NCBI GenBank assembly: GCA_002698425.1
Contig: NZXU01000110.1
Span: 44,809-108,808 of the forward strand
DNA: 64,000 nucleotides
Origin: Ahrensia sp.
GTDB taxonomy: Bacteria > Pseudomonadota > Alphaproteobacteria > Rhizobiales > Rhizobiaceae
Direction: 5' to 3'
In this document: piece after piece, positions 63,352 to 64,000 of the stretch
Layout: the number at the start of each line of letters is the position of its first letter
Position numbering within the stretch: position 1 is the stretch's first letter
Notes under the pieces: generated by a model
The model's database searches: none
The model's input: only the letters and a program-made list of their open reading frames with translations
Told to the model about the DNA's origin: nothing
Made by a program: the position numbers and the translations under genes

Positions 63352-64000
63352 TTGTTCTCGGCGGAAGGCATAAACTGGGACGCGGTCGTCGCCCGCAACA
63401 GGGGGCTTCTGACCCGCATCGTCGAGATGCTGTTTTCGCTCGTCATCGGCCTTGAGGAAGGCAAGGCGGTCACGACCCTGCCGCGCTGCACCCGCAACCA
63501 CATCTACCGCATCCTCCGCCCCGCCGAATCCGCGCTGCGCCGCCTGATCATGATCGCCGCGCGGGATATCGAACCCGCCCCTCTCCCCCCTTGCGGGGGA
63601 GAAAGCGAAAACCCGGGTTTAGCGACAGCTAAGCACTTGGTTTTTGCAAGAGGGGGGGCCGCGATGGCGACATCCGGCACGAACTGCAAAATGATCACCA
63701 TCAATCTCGGCCTCGCCGGCATGGGCCCCCGTCCCAAGCCCAAGCGCAAGGTGCCGCAGCAAACCGCCAACACCCGCCCGCCGGTCTTCCCGCTGATCGA
63801 CCCGCTGAAGCACTTCCATTTCGGCCCGCGCCGCCGCGTCGCCAGATCCGTCCCGCGCATCACCTGGATGGACGGCCGCGACCTGGCTCCCCTTCCGGAG
63901 ATAAAGCTTCCCGAGCCCGGCGATCCCGTCGACGCCACCCGCCTTTGCCGCCGTCTCATCGCGCTGAAACGCGCGCTCGAAAATCTGGATAAGGAGGCGC
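63352..64000 (+). CDS. Hypothetical protein, 3' end outside window, with in-frame repeat insert
   Basis: The frame starts at TTG 63352 with AGGAGG 9 bases upstream and stays open to the right edge (216 codons, unfinished). The first 75 residues (GINWDAVVARNRGLLTRIVE, FSLVIGLEEGKAVTTLPRCT, NHIYRILRPAESALRRLIMI) are helical; then comes a block PAPLPPCGGESENPGLATAK to FARGG encoded by a shortened palindromic repeat, and a basic/Pro-rich tail. No known domain recognised. Third case in the window of coding across the repeat. Confidence 0.7.
   Translation, partial: MFSAEGINWDAVVARNRGLLTRIVEMLFSLVIGLEEGKAVTTLPRCTRNHIYRILRPAESALRRLIMIAARDIEPAPLPPCGGESENPGLATAKHLVFARGGAAMATSGTNCKMITINLGLAGMGPRPKPKRKVPQQTANTRPPVFPLIDPLKHFHFGPRRRVARSVPRITWMDGRDLAPLPEIKLPEPGDPVDATRLCRRLIALKRALENLDKEA
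63577..63658. repeat. Short variant of the palindromic repeat, copy 4 (inside a hypothetical gene)
   Basis: CCCCTCTCCCCCCTTGCGGGGGAGAAAG at the left and AAGAGGGGGGG at the right with about 40 bases between them, including GGTTTAGCGACAGCTAAGC. It shares the C-run/TTGCGGGGGAGA core of copies 1-3 but lacks the GACATC/GATGTC stems. The host reading frame crosses it unbroken. Confidence 0.7.

Overview
The window is a GC-rich, gene-dense chromosomal segment from an alphaproteobacterium, most likely Hyphomicrobiales (Rhizobiales). The grounds are the cob-type cobalamin genes (cobM, J, I, L, H, O, N, W, P, Q), rhizobial families such as DUF930, btaA/btaB and plcP, and palindromic 'CCCCCCTCTGTC…GGGGGAGA' repeats of the kind scattered through Rhizobiales genomes. 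No rRNA, tRNA, IS element, phage or CRISPR array was seen. The betaine, DMG and MttB-type genes and betaine-lipid synthesis would suit a marine or host-associated lifestyle, but that is inference.

Layout. Positions 1-7.2 kb hold a STAS-like gene cut by the left edge, then a minus-strand corrin-ring operon cbiX-cobH-cobL-cobI-cobJ(CbiG fusion)-cobM. From 7.2 to 15.2 kb: TerB-like protein, TauE/SafE permease, a TetR repressor divergent from an EmrAB-type efflux pair with one palindromic operator on each side, a DUF4261-like protein, an ICMT-like methyltransferase and a FAD oxidoreductase. From 13.9 to 24.7 kb: the second minus-strand cobalamin operon, cobP-cobW-cobN-GNAT-cobO-FAD oxidoreductase, led by a clear cobalamin riboswitch (22061-22245), then a diguanylate cyclase and cobQ. 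cobN carries two in-frame copies of the palindromic repeat.

From 24.7 to 32 kb: a strongly structured noncoding stretch, a DUF922 protein, a class III aminotransferase behind a tiny leader ORF, a small secreted protein and a glycosyltransferase patch (two GT25 paralogues, GT10, GT2). From 32 to 41.3 kb: an AraC regulator and TRAP transporter, small secreted proteins, a NEW3-domain protein with an ABC exporter, and betaine-homocysteine methyltransferase (bmt) reading toward them. A candidate sRNA lies upstream of bmt. From 42.6 to 48.2 kb: DUF930 protein, dienelactone hydrolase, then a phosphate-stress module plcP-btaA-btaB divergent from ppk2 across a Pho-box-like site.

From 48.2 to 64 kb: a caspase-like protein, a P-type cation ATPase, SDR, cysteine synthase, DUF1801, a transglutaminase-like protein, an overlapping operon of MttB-family methyltransferase, MDR oxidoreductase and dimethylglycine-dehydrogenase-like enzyme, two very small proteins, a DUF389 membrane protein and a hypothetical gene cut by the right edge.

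Functional threads: cobalamin synthesis is joined by enzymes linked to methyl-group traffic (bmt, MttB family, DMG dehydrogenase). Phosphate starvation is served by phospholipid breakdown, replacement by DGTS betaine lipid, and polyphosphate use. All assignments come from reading the sequence; no database search was run.
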